Positions 1-13,224 are shown, numbered from the stretch's first letter. The stretch is 64,000 nt of DNA from Siphonodentalium dalli (GCA_032622095.1 CP136063.1:93783980-93847979), one strand, 5' to 3'. Notes: generated by a model from the letters alone, not told the origin. Numbers and translations: made by a program.

Positions 1-404
1 TATGAACAATAGCTGGGCCACTCTTGAAGATTTTATGGCCGGAACACAATGCAATATAACAGCTAAAAACTTTGCTGATGAAGTATGAGACTGTAGAGAC
101 ATGTCTCAGTTGGAATGTATAGACTAAATGTATTGCGAAGTATCGGGTGTGTATTTAATCCGTGTATTAGATGTTTGGTCCGCATTTAGAGGCTTTCTGG
201 TGTGGTGAATGAGAAACCTGCAGTGATAAGCCGTATTTTTTGTAATAATTTGAAGGATTAGCTGTTTTAACGCAATTCTGATGCGGTCATTCATGAAACC
301 AATATATTTTATATCATAATTTCTGACTATGGTTTTCTTGTTATCCAATGAATTACAATTTTATCGCTCACTTTTGCGAAATAGGACAAACCTGCGTGTG
401 AACT
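1..404. other. No recognisable feature
   Basis: AT-rich DNA with no coding, RNA or repeat signal I could support. Confidence 0.5.
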
Positions 405-410
405 ACCCCT

Positions 411-2355
411 GAGTCGTTATTTCGTGGGAAAATCCGGATTCAGATTACGGATTAGACCCCGTACGACGTGGTTCGGTAAACGAACAGACCAGAATCAGTA
501 AACGAACAGACCGTAATCGTAGTTAATCGTTATTTGGTCGTAATCTGGATTCAGATTCTGATTCCGATTACGGACTCAAACGTTCGTAATGTAAACAAAC
601 CGATATGTCGCCACCTCGCAGTTTAAACACACAATAAAACATAAGAATCCGTCTCTTGTGTACGAATTATTGCAGAATATAAACGATCTATATCAAAGAA
701 TTTTAAATTCGGAGACGAATTTGTGTTATCGAGTGTAAACAGGGAGAATATTACTGAAATTAGCCAAATAATAATGTTATTGATAGTAACGCTGGGGGAG
801 CACTTCGGTTGATGGCAAACTTGGAGCAAATCATTGTCAATTTCATTGTCACTTTCATCATGTTCATTTCATAATTCCGTCCATAAAATACCGCCCGAAC
901 GCATGTCGATTTCAAATTCGGCGGATACGTCACCATTGACCGAATTCACGTGAACATGCATGGATGTGTCTTCTGGTTTGTTCGTTATTATATGTTCCTT
1001 CTTATTCAAGAAATGGTATGATTATATGATATCGATGGATTATCAGATACACGTATATACTATCTAGTCTTATAGCAATCATATTAAAATGTTTTGTTTC
1101 GTTACATGCAGTCGTTTTGCACACTAGTCTCTGTATAGTGCAGTTAATCATTTTTTTTGGCCAAAGTGCTGTACATTAGTTGGAAAATAAAGCTTTGCCC
1201 ATGAAGCTATTGTTGTGGTCTTGTGATCGCACGTGAACTGCGCGTGGCTAGAGGTTTCCCATGGGAGTGCTACATCAAATTTTCGGCCAACTGCACCCCC
1301 ACCCCCTTTCAACCAAACATCAAACTCACAGGTTCGCAGAATTCCATTTGCACCCCCTTGGAGGAAATATCCAACTTGACACACTCTAAGATTGGAAAAT
1401 TACCAACTTTTACAAGTTGAAAAATCAAACAATGAGAACAATTCCAACCTATATATAGTGTCAAATTAATTTCCAACTAATGTTGTGTCAGGCATGAAAT
1501 TTCCAACTGCTGTAAATATACCAAAGTTAAGTTTAAACATATTTATTTGTTAAATTTAGATAACACGTACATGATATATAACACATACATTTGTTTATAC
1601 AGGCAATGTGATTGGAGGACAAGTGCTAGCTGACTCACTTAAGTGTACCCCCTCTCCCATATGTTATTACACTGAAAAATAAATAATTAGTAATGGCAAA
1701 GCAACATGACTACCAAAACAAGTTGAACATATATAAAGATCACCGGTCGATCACCCCTTCCCCTGAGTTAGTCATAATTAAGTTTGTATATGTATTTGTT
1801 TAAAATCGGGTTTGTTTGTTGCGTTTGCTGGCTTGTACGTAACATTATTTGGAATAGTCAAAAGAATCATGATTTGCCTCACGTATGAATGACTGTACAG
1901 CTAAACAAATTGTCAAAGTTCGGGGGGGTCGAGACACCCCAACCAACCCCTGTCGACACGTCCCTGTACAACTGACAAGTTTCGTGTGTTCTCCACACCG
2001 TCTTCGGAATTTGATCTAGAGCTGTTAGAAATGCTTGCCCTCATCAATAAACACACTTTAACTTGAAAAAAAGATGCGACTAAGTCGGATAGGCAGCTAA
2101 TTAGATGCATTGTATATACGCATAGAAGAAAAAGCATGACTTTTACAACAAACATGAACATTATAAATATAAGATACAAATGATACTTGTGTCATATGCA
2201 TGAGCCATGTTTGACGCTGGGAGTACATTAAACATAGTATCGGAGACCACGTGGGTTTCAAAATCTGACCTAGAATCCGTGTAATCTCGATTTACCCCCG
2301 CCCCGTAATCGGTTTAGGATTCTGAATCCAGATTCTCCCACCAAATAACGACTCT
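411..2355. repeat. Segment bounded by inverted repeats (411-450 / 2305-2355)
   Basis: GAGTCGTTATTTCGTGGGA at 411 is mirrored by the complement at about 2337-2355, and the adjoining GGATTCAGAT...TTACGG blocks also pair. A further partial copy is at about 535-580. The enclosed DNA includes a cluster of TTCCAACT/AGTTGGAA motifs (1175-1510). It could be a non-autonomous element of about 1.9 kb; no transposase frame is present. Confidence 0.35.
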
Positions 2356-2360
2356 GCTGA

Positions 2361-3860
2361 CGATTTGGTTCTCTGCAGAGTTTCGAAGTTATTTTTGAGG
2401 GACGCTTCTTTTTCTCTATTGATGATATCCGCGGCATAAATCGTCAACAACAACAACGCTAGAACAGTGTTTCGTGATTTCCATAGTGCTATCGTGAAAT
2501 TATAGTCGCTGGCCATCAATTGATATGCTTTATTTCTCTTATCAAATTTCACATGATATTGAGATATGAGTGTATATACAAAAGATATGTACAGATCAGT
2601 GTGTATAAAACACATAAAGTTAAAAATAATAGTCCCGAGATCAGTGCCGAGATATACAGAAATCGACTTTTTATTATCCTACTCCGATTCTGTGCCGAGG
2701 GCTCCAATCATCTGCCTAGTGCTCGGTTCTCTGCAAATAACTTTATTATCTGCCTTATATAAAGTAGTGCATGTCATCAGCTTGACTTCTACCAACGTGG
2801 CTACACAAGAAAACTAAGATGTATGCATCAGGTCGCCCATAAACTATTTAGCATACAATATTTCAGCTCTGTGAAAATTGTCCTGCAATTTTGATTGGCG
2901 TTTGACACATTAGAAGACACTCAAGGTTAAAATTATTTCAAACGAGAGAAATCTAGCCAATACGCAGCGTTGGTTGACCAATGAATAGCTTCTTGCAAAT
3001 CCAATTAATATTCACTTATCCATACAAACCACACCCGCAGCATTTGACTGCAATCTCATGAAGTTATCATATACACGACACGTTAGTGTCGCGTATCTTA
3101 AGTGACCAAACGTCGTATGTTCAAAATCACAACTAGCGTAACTAACGTACGTTTATTCATAATTGGGAAATGTTCAGACGGAATAAGTATACATAACAGA
3201 ATTGTATTTGCAAAGATATTCAAATAAATACGATTTTCTCCTAACCTACGGATATTACGTCACGTGCCAAATATGGATAAATGTACAACTTCGTAGTAAT
3301 TCCAACGCCGTATTCTAAACAAGGAGATGATGCAACATGACCGCGATAAAATTTATATTGCGTACTTACCGCTATATTGTCATTACTTCGTTCTTTATTT
3401 TATAGCATGTGAATTGCTAGACTTGTATTCTGCATGTACAGTAAAGCAATTAGCATTGAGAGCATTTTATTGCACGGAAGAACAGTGACGACTCTTAAAT
3501 GTTTACATGACTTCGGGCGCACGTGTGTAGATCTATGTGTGTATCGTAATGCCTTATGAATATTAATGAGTTTTTACAAAAAAGGGAATTTCCCCTTCAT
3601 CTCTGAAATCAGATTGACTGCCAGTGTCTTCAGACCGTAAGTTGATTGAAATGAAACACGGTCTCGTTTTTATTAGACTGCTTTGAGACATATATTCGAT
3701 CGATATATAGTTTCATCATTGTGCGGTCTTTTTTCAATCCCGAAATTTGTACTCAATTTCGATCTATACACCAGATTTCTCGATGTTTTAATGACATTTG
3801 GCAAGTTATCTCCCTTTTTGCTGCATTCTATACATAAAAATGCAAAACCAGAAAAGTAGA
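2361..3860. other. No recognisable feature
   Basis: AT-rich intergenic DNA. A small palindrome around ACGACACGTTAGTGTCGCG near 3075 is the only structure noted. Confidence 0.45.
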
Positions 3861-3877
3861 TTTTTGTAAGACTGCTC

Positions 3878-4005
3878 GGGGGGGGGAACTGCAGACACAG
3901 GGTGGAAAAAACTGTTTTCTTCGGTTTGGGTACCCCCCCCCCCCCCCAAAACAGCAAAAACTGCAGTTTTTTTCCACTGACCATTTGCCTCCCCCCCCCC
4001 CCCCA
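3878..4005. repeat. G/C homopolymer-rich patch
   Basis: A G-run (about 3879-3888), a C-run (about 3933-3947) and another C-run (about 3991-4003) lie within 130 bases, separated by short A-rich blocks. Homopolymer lengths may be assembly-sensitive. Confidence 0.7.
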
Positions 4006-4175
4006 GAAAAAAATCAAATCTACCCCAGCCGGACAACAACTCGGTTTGACCGGAAACCGAAAAAAACACCAGAGCATACAATTCACGAGAAGGTGCTTGG
4101 TAACTTAGTTTAGATTATTATGACTAAAATGGTCATTGTCTACCAGTAGAACGCAGATTTGTACCTCGTGATGTC

Positions 4176-4505
4176 ATGACATGTACAAACATGTATATTG
4201 GTGATCGCAACGCTTTGTATGCACTTAAAAAAATGACAACTAGTCATTACCTCGACTTTGAAAAAGATGCAGATGAGATGAGTGAGATACCAGCATATAA
4301 CTGTTTTCTGATACCATTGGAGGAGAAATTGTTTAATACATGGGATAGTTCTGCAGTAAAAATTTGCCAGATAAGCGATCGCAGGGTAGAATTCTGCATT
4401 CGACTGGTAGACACTGACATAGTCGGCATTATTAAGAGGGTTAATGGGGTCAATATCACATGTAAACCAAGACAGTGGTTATCCAAAATTGTTTTAGGTG
4501 GATAA
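4176..4505 (+). CDS. Open frame of 109 codons, unrecognised
   Basis: The frame starts at an ATG after a C/G-homopolymer tract and ends where a dispersed repeat (4500-4690) begins. I see no known domain, signal peptide or repeat in the product, and no splice context or neighbour supports it. It could be a decayed exon, a transposon fragment or chance. It is listed because it is longer than most frames here and does not lie in an obvious tandem repeat. Confidence 0.12.
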   Translation: MTCTNMYIGDRNALYALKKMTTSHYLDFEKDADEMSEIPAYNCFLIPLEEKLFNTWDSSAVKICQISDRRVEFCIRLVDTDIVGIIKRVNGVNITCKPRQWLSKIVLGG

Positions 4506-4690
4506 GCGAGTTGCCAATCTCGACCGGAAGCGCCGCCATTTTGATATGATTTGGCTCGAGTGTATTCACAATTTGAACGTAGAGAGTATTGATTTGGACA
4601 CCCCGCTCTCAGTCTATGTACGCCCAGTTGTTTAAGTTGGTGATCACTAGTTGCCAAAAATATGTACGCCAAGTTGTGATGATGGGATTT
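4500..4690. repeat. Dispersed repeat, intact copy
   Basis: The first part (about 4505-4548) is repeated inverted at 9779-9832. The second part (about 4545-4660) is repeated inverted at about 6558-6662. This copy is uninterrupted and shows what the split copy looked like before insertion of 6663-9778. Confidence 0.7.
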
Positions 4691-4989
4691 ATGTGCAAAG
4701 ACGAACCCATGAATTAGGTTTCCATGTTAGAGATACTCGGCCTCCCGATGGTCATTATTAACCTTCAATCACAAGAGAAAGGTACTGTTCAGCTCCATAT
4801 CCGTTTTCCGAATCTGGGATAGGGACCCACCCCATCCAAACTGTTTCAAATGACTATTTTACTCAGTTTTCCTGATTTATCTTTTCTTATCAATGTTCCG
4901 TATCATGATTATAGAAGCATTCATACTTTTATATACCAACAGCACTGTAAAGTTTCAAACCAGTTCTCCAATAAATGTGGCCTGTACGG

Positions 4990-5460
4990 TATGCTGATGG
5001 ATTGACATTTAAAATCCAAGATGGCTTCAGGTGCCCATGTTTGTTTTAAACAAATTTTGCGGAACAATGGAGGCTCCCATCTAGAGGTCACGTCGAAGAT
5101 CCATGTGGAGTTCGGTGACGATTGGATGAGAAATGTGACTTGTAAGGTGTGCTAAAGGATTTGGTCATACAAAGAGTGAAATCCAAGATGGCCAAAATGG
5201 CAGCCATTTATTTTACAAAATTTGGGGAAAAATCGAAGGCACCCATCGAGAGGTCACAACGAAGATCCATATACAGATTGGTGATGATCGGATGAGGGAT
5301 AAGATATGCATTTTGTGTTAAAGGATTTAGTGATGCAAAGAGTAATATCCAAGATGGCTGCCAGTGGCCATATCTTTCATAAAAAATCATTCAAATTTGA
5401 CAGGTCCCATATATAGGTGATCCTCGACCCATATACCGAATAACGTTGAAATCGGTCAAA
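4990..5460. repeat. Three tandem units of about 167 bp
   Basis: AATCCAAGATGGC recurs at about 5013, 5180 and 5347. Each is followed by a stretch around GAGGTCAC and GAAGATCCAT and then GATGATCGGATGAG. Related sequence in the opposite orientation occurs at 14940-16300. Confidence 0.65.
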
Positions 5461-5525
5461 GTTTGTTTTAACACATTTGTTTTATTTTATTACAGTTTTT
5501 TAATAGTCTATTTTTATTTGAAGAG

Positions 5526-5942
5526 TTAAAAGTACTCAATCCGAAATGTCGCTCGCAAATCTGCGCAAATTACTATTTCCGTGGCATCGGCGGTAAAAGA
5601 TATTTGATTCGAGTCGCGGAACCGACCCATCGAAGCTCAGAGTGATCAGATCTCGATGTTTTAATTATATTATTTTAATTTTAGGTGGCCCAGTAAATAG
5701 TCGATGAGAAGACTTTTCTGAACAAATTGCGGATGAAGATGGATAACTCTAAAAACAAGTGACTTTTTTGTGTCAGATATTTGATAATAACATGTTTTGG
5801 GCAATTTTATACTATAGTTGACTGTGATTAACATTAGTTTTGGGCAATTACTCGATTCTTATAACTGAAGCGGCGTTTCCAAAAAAAAATGTTGTTGGAA
5901 TCTGATGATATCGGTACCATCGAATCGGATTGAGTACATTTA
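5526..5942. mobile_element. TTAA MITE family A, copy 1
   Basis: It begins TTAAAAGTACTCAATCCG and ends CGGATTGAGTACATTTA. Internal blocks such as TTTGATTCGAGTCG and GGATAACTCTAAAA are shared with the copies at 11570, 22382 and 40363. Confidence 0.65.
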
Positions 5943-6557
5943 CGTGAAGAGTTTAGATTTATTTGAAGAATCTATTATTGTGTTATGCTTTCATTTACAC
6001 CAGGTTCAATAAATGATTTTAATAGAACTATTTAAATATGAACCTTTCCATGCCAATGTGTATTGATAGATCCTTGAGCATTTAGCAAGCTGACATTTTT
6101 ATTACCCCTTGGTGTCATTCCTCAGTATTAACTGCTGGTGAATTCAAACCCCATACCAAGGGTTAAGTGCATACATATTACATAATAGAAGCATTCTTAA
6201 AACCTTCTGTCCCATTATTTTGAAGAAAAATGACTCTAGGAACAAAATTACAGGGCCAGGAAAATTGTGTAAGCAGGGCTACAGAACCAACCACCGCCCC
6301 GCCTAGTGTTCGGAAAACAATTGCAGACCCCACCCCTGACCTATACACAATTTCATCACAGAATACAACATATTTCCTCAACCCCCAAATACAGTTTTGT
6401 TACATGCGGAGTCAAATAAAAGTAGCTAAATAGTATCGGAATACCTTGTTTAATACAGGCAGAGTCTATAAGTTCAATGACGTGACATTTCGAAGACATA
6501 GTTATGTTTAAGTGGATCGAAAGGAACATATCATTACTGTACGATTCCTGTATAACA
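5943..6557. other. No recognisable feature
   Basis: AT-rich DNA. A weak hairpin, CCCTTGGT...ACCAAGGG, lies at about 6106-6163. Confidence 0.4.
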
Positions 6558-7034
6558 TCGCAACTAGTAGTGTCGTCGTACACAACTAGGCGTACATAGA
6601 CTGACGAGTGGGGTGTCCGAATAAATACTCTCTACTTTTAAATTGTGAATACACTCGAGCCAAGGGCATGTCCATATATGTTGCACACATAACGGCCTTT
6701 CCGTTGCAATATAGTGGGGTTTCCGACAGATGCTGGATATGTGTTAAAATGACATTTGAAGAGGGAATTTTTGCGAGAAATTTTTTTTCTGAAGTGATCA
6801 AAGGCCGCTTTTATCTATTAAACAGAGTCCTTCGCTCAAATGGCCCCCGCTTACGATAGGCAAATGTGTATATACAATTTATAATTACGTTAATAGATGT
6901 GGTGCAACCGTGTGTCCGTCTGAAACCTGTATGTTGTGGTGTTGTTGTGATATTTATGTCACATTTACGTTCTAAAAATAGCATTTTTCGTCTTTTCGAA
7001 AACAACTTCCGATTTAATGTTTGTACGGTTTATA

Positions 7035-9415
7035 CACTGTGAATACGGGAACTGTGTTATGTTCTGAAGGTGAACTAATTCATAGCATTCAACACACAAA
7101 GCAGGGAATATATTTCTTTGTTCCTTAATAATCTATTTCACAGTAGGGGCCATGGTACCAATTCCAGATTACATGAGTTTTGCCACGTTTGTGAGTCGAT
7201 ATCGAAATAAACGTTGCATTGCATGATTACCCGGAAGAAATTCCACGACTGTAAGCTAGGGAAGGAAATCAGACTTGACTCAATAATTTGATATAGTTCA
7301 TGCATGCCATCTCGAGCCGTGACCTACACTTACTGTGGAATACCGGTACACTATTATTACCGATGAACACTTATATTACTAAGAAATATATTATAGCTGC
7401 AATGTTTTATCAATGTTATAAACTTCCCTGTCAGAACATGAACATGATTTTAACTTGTGAATTATTATCTCTATACGGACGTATTCAGAGTAGAGATTCA
7501 TTACATGCAATGATCTAGCCAAATATATAACCTCCCTGGCAAGGGGGGGGTCTGCATATTTTTTCCAGACACAAGGCGGGTGGGTGTGTGTCGGGGCCGG
7601 AAAAGGTGAGTAGTGCAATTTTGTTCCTACGCTAAAATTTACTCATGCTGTTTACTCATAGACTTTTATATACATGAATATTTATCATTTAGAGGCATAT
7701 TAACTGCAAGTTGGAGGTCTATATACATGGTCTGAGGATCTAATAGCGGTACAAATGCAAGTATTCTGGCAAATATAACTCGAAATTGCCAATGGAATTC
7801 ACATCAGATCCATTCCTTGGGTGTGAAATAATATTGTAGGTGTGTATTGTGTAGCAATGTGGTGACTGATTGGAGGTCCAGGGCCTGTCGGTATGCGGCT
7901 AGAAACTATGGTTTGATGTCTGGAAATACGAGTTGTTATATACTACATGGATTAAACCCCATGTTTGCATTTTACATTATAATTATAATTACTCCGTGTG
8001 TCTATAGTACGCCTGTCGCTCACATGCGGGCTAATAGTTTTACGGGGCTGAAGCCTTTTTTTGGCTGAAGGGGTCACTCTCACCAAAAAAGGTGCCGAAT
8101 GGTACACAGGGTTTGTAAATGTGCTGAAGGGCACACACGGGTATATATACACAGGATTCTGGTCTGCACTAACACCGTTCATTAAACTGTGTTTCTGAAA
8201 GTCTGGCGGCCATCATATTTGTTTTCAATTGATTTTAATGTTCATTGGAACGTAACAATTAATTACAGAACTCATGACAGTCACGAAAACTAAACGTCAT
8301 TTAGAACGAGATTTAAAAACATGTATTCTTCAGCACAATTTCAAAATCTGTGTACCCTTCATTATCGCCAGTTAAAATATATATAAGAACAAGTTAGGTA
8401 ATCTATTGAATATAGAGGTATCAATTCGACCCCATAATTCGCCGCCACGTATAACTTACTCAATAAAACGTTCACTCATTCTGACTCGTGTTTGAATTTT
8501 CGATCTGCCCGAAATCTTCCCATGAATGTTGACCACGATATCGAGTTTTAATGAGGTAAACCCTCCAATTAACACCGAAACAGGTTCGACACATTGCCAT
8601 GAGCACCGTACATGACCTAACTGTAATCTTACTATAAAAAGTGGTGTATAAAAAAAAAAAAAATTGTGTAATCATTGAGTCCAACGACTGACTGACATAC
8701 ATATATAGATACGATAATGTCGACATAATATTGCTAGCACAAACTTGGCAACATCGAGTTATGTTTGGCAGAATGCTTGCATTTATACCGCTATTGGAAA
8801 TTCAGACCATATAGGCCCCGGCCCACATGGAGTTAAATGTGTTCTAAATGATATATAGATGTGAGTCTATATATATAAGATTAATAAAGGACAACGTCAG
8901 TAAATTTCAGTGTAGGAAAAAAAATCATTACCCATTTTCCGGCCCCGACACACCCATATTCACCCCCCCCCCCCACATTGTGTCTGATAAAATGCATGTC
9001 ATGAATCTCTACTCTGATTATGTCCATATAGAGATCATAATCCACCACCTCAAATAATGGGAACGTGTTCATGTCCTGTCAGGGAAGTTTATATTAAATA
9101 TTGACACAAACATTGCAGCTATAATATATTTCTTGAGTAATACCTGTTCCTCGGTAATAACTATGTACCGATATTGAAGGATATTCCACAGTAAGTGTAT
9201 AGGTCCCAGCTCGAGATTGCATGCATGAACTATGTCAAATTGCCAAGTCTGATTTGCATCCCTTACAGTCGTGGAATTTATTCCGGGTACCATGGCCCCT
9301 ACTGTGAATTAGATTATTAAGGAACATGTGCACTAACAAAGAAATATATTGCCTGTTTTGTGTGTTGAATGCTATGAAGTTCCCCGTCAGAACACAACAC
9401 AGTTCACACATTTCA
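7035..9415. mobile_element. Foldback element, arms of about 0.7 kb
   Basis: The left arm (about 7035-7830) and right arm (about 8700-9415) are complementary over nearly their whole length, for example AGCATTCAACACACAAA, GGGGCCATGGTACC, GTCGTGGAAT and GAATCTCTACTC on the right. Parts of the arms match the MITEs at 27495-28015 and 62965-63345. There is no coding capacity in the 0.9-kb loop. Confidence 0.7.
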
Positions 9416-9573
9416 AACGGGTAGAAATTATCGACAGGGACTAATAGTGGTCAACCATTCCTATATTATATGAGAGATACATATATTCAGCACATGCTTT
9501 GGAAACAGACAATCGTACATTTTAATACCGTATATAGGCTTGAAATACATAGGCATTTCAACATAATTAGTTA

Positions 9574-9609
9574 TTATATTATTATTATTATTATTATTAT
9601 TATCATTAT
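9574..9609. repeat. ATT microsatellite
   Basis: Run of ATT triplets. Confidence 0.9.
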
Positions 9610-10004
9610 GTTCCTGTCTAAACCCCCTTGTACTATAGATGCAATTATAAAATAACCACCAAATCATTGTCAACACGCTGGGACCATTGTTCTGACAGGG
9701 ACATATAAGATAAAACAGAAACGCAGGCATCGCGAATCGAAACTAGATAACGACGCTGGAAAAACATGCGGGGACAAATACGTCATATCAAAATGGCGGC
9801 GCTTCCGGTCGAGATTGGCAACTCGCTTATTGTACTACTCATGTATATATGATTTGGATATTAAGGTTAATCCATATTCTATAAAATGAGAGAAAATTGA
9901 AGTTGTGAGTCTGAAAATATATATTTGGAAAAAAATTACATGCAAATTTTTTCCGACAACGAGTGGGCCCGTTTCCGACACCTTCCTTAATTTGCAGCAG
10001 GTAT

Positions 10005-10385
10005 CCGTTTGTGCGTAGTTTAATTTAGAAAGTTCCCCAATTAATATCGTAAATAGAGCGACTGTATTTGACAGAGAATGTCTCTGTTATTGATTATCAA
10101 GTTGCTATACATTAAAAAACGACAAATGCACATGCCCGTTCAAGCGCTGTAGTCTATTTTCCCCATGTTAAACGACATCCGCAAATACCAAATAACGCTA
10201 ACCTACTGCAAATGTTTTACATGACAACTGTTAATATATTTGGGCTAAATTCATCTGATGTGGTATGATTCCTCAAAATAAACAACAAAACAATCGTTAC
10301 TTGGACATGTAGTTTGGGCTAACATTTACAGAAATCCTCCACCTCATTTATTCCGACACACACATCAGATGAAAAACCACCATAA
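10005..10385. repeat. Left arm of an inverted pair (with 14003-14375)
   Basis: It matches the complement of 14003-14375 over about 370 bases, including TAGTTTAATTTAGAA, GTTGCTATACATTAAAAA and GGGCTAACATTTACA. The 3.6 kb between the arms has no transposase-like frame but contains MITE copy A2 and a promoter-like segment. Confidence 0.7.
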
Positions 10386-10470
10386 ATAATTAGTTATAAA
10401 CCTGACGTTTGGTGAGAGGCGGCATTGACAAATAGGTATCCAGGTCCATTAGCACGTCCGATAGAATGTA

Positions 10471-10624
10471 CTGGGTCAAAGAGAACTTAATTAGTTCACA
10501 TTCAAACAAAGTTTAAAAATGTAAACCATGTTACTCACTGTAAATAGCGTCAAAGAGAACTTAATTAGTTCACATTCAAACAAAGTTTTAAAATTTAAAC
10601 CATGTTACTCACTCTAAATAGCGT
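10471..10624. repeat. Tandem duplication of about 77 bp
   Basis: GTCAAAGAGAACTTAATTAG starts both units (10473 and 10551), and both end with AAATAGCGT. Only a few differences separate them. Confidence 0.85.
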
Positions 10625-11569
10625 AATATAATGGTCCTAATATTAAATCCACTTGGCGGTTTGCGCTCCAAAATACACTTAATAATATTCGCTTTTGAAT
10701 CTGTCCCGGTATCAAAATATGTCGATAAATACTTGAACTACCTTTCTACGAACAGTATTTGTCACAGAAAGACCCATTGAAGTCATAAAAATACAACTTT
10801 GAACAATTTGGATCAGAAAAGAGTGTTCCGTGTTAATCTATTCCTATTAATGTAAAAATAAAGAGCGTTTACACGTTTAACTTCTATGCGAAACTTAAAG
10901 CAGCTGGAATATGCAAAGCCTATGTAGCCGGTATATAAAATGGTGTATTTGTCACCCTATCGTATACCTCCTTTCCGTATACAACATTTCGAAGCTAGAA
11001 TGAGCTTAACGGTGCCCGATCTCTTCGCGAAAATACTTACAACAACATCATTTATCATTATAAACATCATCAGCAATAACAAGAAAAAAAATGCTATTAA
11101 AATCGGTGGAATACGTATTTGCATCACATGATAAACTCATAGTGTTACAACCCTATTTTCTTAAAAGCATCATTAATTAAAATTGCTATCAAAAATGTTA
11201 CAGTTCTTATAATAGTCACAATTAATTCCTGTCCCAGTTTGTAAGGAAAAATAAGACAACACATTTATTTCCCAATGACATAAGTTAAATGTATAATCCC
11301 TTTGGCTAAAACGTCTTATCCTTCAAATTATTACAACTATATACGGCTTATCACTGAAGGTTTCTCGTGCATCTCACCAGAATTCCCAACTACACCTTTT
11401 ACCGGACTCGGCCTCCGGATCTCAGTTCGACTTTTAATCCGTCCCAAAAATTCACATTTCTATAAATAAAACGGCCATGGCCCATGTATACCAAGAATCA
11501 GCGAAACGTTATACACGCGGAGCGCGAAATAATCATATATACAACACTCTAATGCATTATGTATGCCCC
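10625..11569. other. No recognisable feature
   Basis: AT-rich intergenic DNA without coding or repeat signal I can support. Confidence 0.45.
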
Positions 11570-11955
11570 TTAAATGTACTCAACCCGATTTAATGGTCCC
11601 CATAACATCAGAATCCAACAACAACAACATTTTTTTAAATGGCGCTCCAGTTATCAGAATCGATTAATTGCCAAAACAATAATGCTAACCACAGTCGACT
11701 ATAGAATAAAATTGCCCAAAACGTGTTATTTGTCAACATTTTGTTCAACAAACTTTGACCGGATTGTCAAATATCTAACACCAAAGCCACTTGATTTTAG
11801 AGTTATCCATCTCCATCCGCGATTTAGTCCGATGTCGTCGGCTTGACGAATATTTGCCAGGCCGCCAAAAATTACATATCTCGGGAAATAACAAATTTCA
11901 AAAATCGATATCTGATCACTCTGAGCTTTGATGGGTGGATTCCTCGACTCGAATG
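11570..11955. mobile_element. TTAA MITE family A, copy 2 (right end lost)
   Basis: It begins TTAAATGTACTCAACCCG and carries the family blocks around CAACAACAACA, TTTTAGAGTTATCCATC and GAGCTTTGATGGGT, then breaks off near GACTCGAATGC without the right terminal repeat. Confidence 0.6.
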
Positions 11956-12196
11956 CATCTCTAATTCCGAATTGAACCACTGTAAACATTAGTGCAAGTT
12001 TCCGTTGACGTAAATCATGCATCTAGTGAAATCGGTAGTGATTGTTACTGCCAGTATCTAGCTGATTTAAATCCAAAGGAAACTGGAACTATGTAAACAA
12101 TTAACGAATTACCTAATATCTTAACAACAATGTGTTTCAAGTATGTGAATGTCGCATTTATCATGGAAAAATATTGCATAACAATATGAGCGACAA

Positions 12197-12545
12197 CTCA
12201 CCTTTTATTGATAGCTCCAGCTCTCGTGGATATGTTGACTTCAGTGGAAGCACTATACTAGTAGAAGGGCATTTATACTAAATGCACGAACGAATGCATA
12301 ACTACCTTCCACGAAACCGAAGCTTTCGTTTACAATTCTGAGAAACGGATAAAAGACACCGAAACTGAAAGTTCGTGCATGAGGTCGTTTTCATTGAAAG
12401 TAAAATAGATAATACATAGCATTCGTTGTGCACCTTTCAATATTGATTATACGCTATCTATTTACTCTTGCGATCGAACTTAATTGCCAACTTGAATGTC
12501 AGTCACATGCAGTTACTGTCACAAAAGGGTTGCACCTAAACGTTA
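12197..12545 (-). promoter_or_regulatory. Homologue of the KLHL-A promoter/first-exon segment
   Basis: It aligns along its length with 39005-39380, sharing for example the stretch around CATTCGTTGTGCACCTTTCAA, the GAAACTGAAAGTTCGT block at 12361 and the GCATAACTAC block. It ends on the minus strand at AAAAG|GTGAGT (12202/12201), the equivalent of the donor at 39011. I see no KLHL coding exon between here and position 1, so it may serve a gene beyond the window, be an orphan duplicate, or be a dispersed repeat. Confidence 0.4.
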
Positions 12546-12718
12546 CATATCTAGGCGTCTAGGCCTAATGTGCATGCCTCAAACTAAAGTTGGTATAGTT
12601 GCTCACTTTGAAAGCTCATTATTTACTACAGGATAGCTCATATTCCAATTACAGCTGTATCTAGCTCCAGAAATGGCCATATGCAAATAGCTACGCGTGG
12701 TTTAGGTCCGCAAACAAG

Positions 12719-12958
<240 letters not shown>

Positions 12959-13224
12959 GTTCGCTTGCGATATTTTAGCTGCGGTTCCGTGTCGATATAA
13001 ACTTAGAATTTAGCTGTCTTGAGACTGTTCTGATCACGTTTTTATTGATTCTTTCAATCTTATGCCTATTGAACTAAAATGATACATTCTGCAGATGGGG
13101 CCTATAGCAATCGCAATTGTTATCCCTTTAAAAGAGGCCCGTCCAATATATATCATCGCTATCAGACCACTTTAAAGTAGTCTTACTCCGTGTGATTCAT
13201 ATACGTATATGGTTACCAAAATTA

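Larger units (their letters stand above)
6663..9778. mobile_element. 3.1-kb insertion inferred from a split dispersed repeat
   Basis: The repeat seen intact at 4500-4690 appears in reverse as two halves, 6558-6662 and 9779-9832; joining them reconstitutes the intact copy. The intervening 3.1 kb must therefore have been inserted, or the halves separated. It contains the large foldback at 7035-9415. No clear target duplication or terminal repeat was found at the junctions. Confidence 0.5.

Noticed and set aside
2292-2615. 107-codon minus-strand frame
   Set aside because: No domain, overlaps the inverted repeat at 2305-2355, and has no splice or neighbour support.
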